A program made the position numbers and the translations under genes. From contig JABCPU010000138.1 in assembly GCA_016800925.1 (NCBI GenBank), forward strand, positions 1 through 64,000: 64,000 bases of DNA. Reading direction: 5' to 3'. Shown here one piece after another: positions 60,865 through 64,000 of this stretch (positions within the stretch are counted from its first letter, which is position 1; the number at the start of each line of letters is the position of its first letter). The notes beneath the pieces were generated by a model. It saw only the letters and a list, made by a program, of their open reading frames with translations. It was not told where the DNA came from and made no database searches. The stretch comes from Suillus spraguei. Taxonomy: Eukaryota > Basidiomycota > Agaricomycetes > Boletales > Suillaceae.

Positions 60865-61552
60865 TGGTTCGTATAGTCTTAAAACTTAAAAGGCGGTACT
60901 GTCATCAGAGAACTGGCAGTCTGGTGGACAGATTAGAATGATATAGATAGCAATATATAGTACGCAATCACAAGCATCAGCAAAATTCTGCTATCGATCG
61001 TCACATGGTCATATTTGACTTTAAATAGGAATGGGGAGTTGCTGATTTTCTTACACAGTTCTGTGATCCGGGAAAGACACTCACACTACTGCCATGTCAC
61101 AGACTGATCGCGGCAGTTGTGTGACGTCAACTTGACTAGTAGTGTACTAGTGCAGCTAGTTATAGTGCCAGCATCAGTAAATTGATGATTCCTTGATATT
61201 GTAACCGTGAGAACTATAGAGAAATACGATTCTGCTCCTGCTAAATAATGGATGACTTTCCGTAGGCTGAAATATTCTGATTAGAATATCATATCATATA
61301 TTTACCCTTATTAGGCAGGTGTGCCGCGATGCCGCTGTTCATTTACAGTCAGTTCGTAACCATGTGTCATCTACCCCCCCAATAGACTTTACAGACAACT
61401 TACAACCATTTTAGGCCACTAACGCCAGCGATATCCGCTGACATAATCAGCCTTGCTTGAGATGCATGTCACACAATGCGGCACCTCGCACAGTAATACT
61501 GAGGTACATTTCAACTTTTAATCAAGTACGCTAAAGTCTTTCTCTCCCACCA

Positions 61553-62670
61553 CTATCTAGGTGATTCCAAGTGCCCAGAGCGACATCCCAAGTTCTCTGT
61601 GCCCACTAATGGAGTGCCTACCTGACCTGTATGCCACCGGTGCCTCCAATCTCGCCCAATGCAACCTAGTAGTATCGATTTCCCGTCACTTCTTACGTTA
61701 TATCTGTGAAGATATCGCGTGACAGTACTGGGGATGATGGCGAAGATCTGCTGGAGGCTAATGGCATGCATAGTAGAGTTGAGATAATGTAGCACAAGCC
61801 CAAGTGCCCCTGCAGCATCAAGGGAGCATTTATCTATCCTTGGAGTTCCGTGCGCAGAGACATCCTCACGAGGTATTGGTGTCTCATACCAGGCTTGCGC
61901 AAAGCCTGCAGTAAGTAGTGAGGAGAGGGTGGGCACATCAACGCCCATTGTAGTGATGAAGGCTCTATCATGTTGACTAGCGTATAGCACCTTCCATGAG
62001 GTGTTGATACGAGGATTTGGAAGTAGTTGGGGTCGGCAAATGTACAAACGATGTGGGTGCCGTGTTACAGTCGTACGTGCCTATTCATTTTCTTATTCAT
62101 TTACTTGTATATTACGTACATGATTCTGACTCATATGCTCAACGCATCTGTATATAGTTGCCTTCCTTCTTTGGATACGCACTTACATTCTCACGTCTCT
62201 TGGTCTGTGCGCACATATTGGCCTATTTAAGCACAGTGTACTTGTAGTAGATTCCCTACTTAATCTTACTGGGTTTTACCTGGAATCTCCTTCGCTTAGG
62301 TCTCCAACCTAAGTCGTCTTGAATCGTCTCTAAGTCTAAGCACTCCTTAGCCTTAGTCTCTATTCTCCGGATACCTCTTGGACTTATCTTGAGGCTGAAC
62401 TCTTGATCGTACTCGGAACGCGTTCCTTGTACTTTCACCTTGTCCTCTTCTGGACATTGTAAACTCCCAGCAGACCGTCTGTGTCTTTTCACTGTCGCTG
62501 GTGACGCCACCCCAGTTCGTAACATGCCGAGTGTCAATGCGCTCTTGTTGTGATACCTCACTCCCAGTAATGATAGCGGCAGCGAGCACCCTAAGTCTCT
62601 CATCGTCATCGAAATGTTCAGCCTCGTCTTTGTCGAGAAGCAGCTGCTGGACTGCAAAGTTATCGTCCAT
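61553..62670 (-). pseudogene. Harbinger-type transposase N-terminal part, split by a solo LTR
   Basis: The ATG at 62670 starts MDDNFAVQQLLLDKDEAEHF and DDERLRVLAAAIITGSEVSQ up to DTRH, where the LTR is inserted. On the far side the frame resumes HRLYICRPQLLPNPRIN, then LYASQHDRAFITTMGVDVPT, DKCSLDAAGALGLVLHYLNS and LQQIFAIIPSTVTRYLHRY. The catalytic DDE part is absent; the last 45 residues before the stop look random. The family call rests on the typical S-L-D-A-A-G-A-L-x-L-x-L-x-x-L block. Confidence 0.75.
62063..62524 (+). repeat. Solo Ty3 LTR with TGCCG target duplication
   Basis: 462 bp, same ends as the other LTRs, with several small deletions relative to the 474 bp copies. TGCCG stands on both sides (62058-62062 and 62525-62529), showing insertion as a full element followed by LTR-LTR recombination. 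Confidence 0.93.
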
Positions 62671-62808
62671 CAAGACCAGACTAAATTTGATTGAATGAGC
62701 GTACGGGGGATTATTTCAGTATATATTAACATATCAGCGGTATTGGTAATATTTTTGAGACTCCGGTATATTCTATTCTGGATTATTTTGCCTACGGAAA
62801 GTCATCCA

Positions 62809-63289
62809 ATACCATATATACTGAGAGAAGTTTGAGTTGTAGATATATAGCCATCGATACCTGTAAATAGAGAGCAACATGAGCGATCCACGATAATGTT
62901 ATCACATTCCTTCATTGCAGCAGATGAGGGGTGATATAATAGCTCACTTTTGCCAAATATTTTGAGCATTGTCGTTTTGCCTTATTTATATGTTGATTTA
63001 CGACCACATTCTCGTGCGAAGGAGCTTTGGCACTGCTCAACATATGTATAATGCCATTAAAATCCACCACGAAGTCGTGACATGGCGCCATCGCAACACG
63101 CAAAGAATAGTAGCACACTTCTCTCAACGTCGTTTACTGTTTTACTCTTTCTTCTAGATCAAGATGTTATCCGAGGCTATCCGTGACCTTCTCGCGAGAA
63201 GTGGCTTCGGCACTGCTCAACGACGCGGAATGTACAAAGAACGTTTATGGCTTCAAGTTGTTCTTAATCTTTCATTTATAATCTATTTG
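62809..63289. other. Spacer before the second Plavaka element
   Basis: Contains a GGCTTCGGCACTGCTCAAC phrase at 63204-63222 that also occurs as GCTTTGGCACTGCTCAAC at 63023-63040, a small direct repeat. No gene supported. Confidence 0.45.
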
Positions 63290-64000
63290 ATGGTAGTCCT
63301 CTGCAATGCGCCAGGCTGCTCCTGGGAAAAAGCAACTGATAGCCAAGGACTTACTAGACATCATGCAACATGCAAGCTCTATCAGCGGTCCAGCGTCATC
63401 AGTAGCCAGAAAAGACAAGAGAGGGCGAAAGATGCAGCAACTAGAACTCTGATACGACTGGGACCAGCTGAAAAACCAGTCTCAGCTGGCCGCGGTTCGG
63501 GTTCGGTGAGTTTTTTGTATATCACTTGCCAAATTTGAAGTTACTATACTTACTAGTCTAACTTGTTGTCGCATATGATTTATAGAAAATACTGCCCATG
63601 CGAGTCAGGCCGGTGTACTTAGACAGTGACCACTCACTACTGAAACCTATTGTTCCGTGCAAACCGTCAAGCACTGGTACTAGTAGGTACTACCCAAGCC
63701 AAATCCGAGTCAGCGAGGCTGGCCCGGGTATATCTACCAGCTCAGTCGTGGGTCCTGACTTGGACTTGGAGTACTTCCGGCGGGCCTCATTAGAGCAGCA
63801 TTTTAAGGATGATAAAAGTTTTCACAATGCAGTCGATGCCAATGTTTTTGGTATGTATGAGTCATTCTAGTCAATCAATAACTGAATATTTCTGCTCTTC
63901 ACTTATCAGAAGAACCATCGCATCCGCCGACTCGTGCCCTATCATAGTCAAGAAGGAGAAAAAGCAGCGTTTGACGACATCGGTAAGTACCCTCAAAAAC
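63290..64000 (+). CDS. Plavaka-type transposase, N-terminal part (continues past the window)
   Basis: The ATG at 63290 gives CNAPGCSWEKATDSQGLTRH followed by HATCKLYQRSS and SSQKRQERAKDAATR, the conserved N-terminal C2H2-like finger of Plavaka ORFs. A donor GTGAGT follows at 63506. A later frame (63598-63870) reads FRRASLEQHF and similar, probably the next exon. The rest lies outside the window, so its integrity cannot be judged. It is on the strand opposite to the Plavaka copy at 47.6-57 kb. Confidence 0.65.

Larger units (their letters stand above)
61249..62808 (-). mobile_element. PIF/Harbinger-like DNA transposon, internally truncated
   Basis: TGGATGACTTTCCGTAGGC (61249-61267) is exactly repeated in reverse at 62790-62808. 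The enclosed 1.56 kb contains transposase remains and a solo LTR. Without the LTR the element would be about 1.1 kb, too short for a full transposase, so it was non-autonomous. Flanks do not show a clean three-base target duplication. Confidence 0.7.

Overview
The window looks like nuclear DNA of a mushroom-forming basidiomycete (Agaricomycetes). Genes are split by many 45-65 bp GT..AG introns. Several families are typical of that class: FunK1 kinase, DUF6533 membrane protein, DUF3712 protein, leucine-rich F-box protein and PLAC8 protein. The mobile DNA (chromovirus-type Ty3 elements, Plavaka transposons, a Harbinger relic) fits as well. No bacterial-style operons, rRNA or tRNA genes were seen. 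All functional calls rest on translated motifs and recalled family consensus; no database search was possible.

Layout. 1-13.8 kb is gene-poor: one nuclear lysine/arginine-rich protein (6.05-7.46 kb, minus), the autophagy conjugation protein ATG12 (8.72-9.32 kb, five short exons), a MITE, tandem repeats and a two-copy hairpin element. 13.9-38.9 kb is the gene-dense part: glucose-6-phosphate isomerase, a DUF6533 membrane protein, an F-box protein, TRM44 tRNA 2'-O-methyltransferase, a PLAC8 protein, a damaged FunK1 kinase, RRP7 (pre-rRNA processing), two divergently placed flavodoxin-fold quinone oxidoreductases (one broken), COP9 signalosome subunit 3, and an HNH-domain protein. 36.2-43.5 kb is a decay zone of duplicated promoter and leader pieces of a secreted aspartic protease, a broken DUF3712 gene and three families of tandem repeats.

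43.5-64 kb is a nest of transposons. A complete Ty3 chromovirus (48157-55774, two 474 bp LTRs, 5 bp target duplication ATAGT) sits inside a Plavaka transposase gene. A 5'-truncated sibling lies just to its left. A solo LTR (target duplication TGCCG) splits a Harbinger-type transposase with 19 bp terminal inverted repeats. A LINE relic, a BED-type zinc-finger fragment and the start of a second Plavaka element complete the region.

The most unusual item is that both Ty3 copies carry a third, roughly 510-codon ORF downstream of pol. Its product has two cysteine/histidine knuckles, and its start codon overlaps the pol stop by 11 nt in both copies. Many genes and elements need exactly one extra base, often in a homopolymer, to stay in frame; this may be real decay or a base-calling problem.
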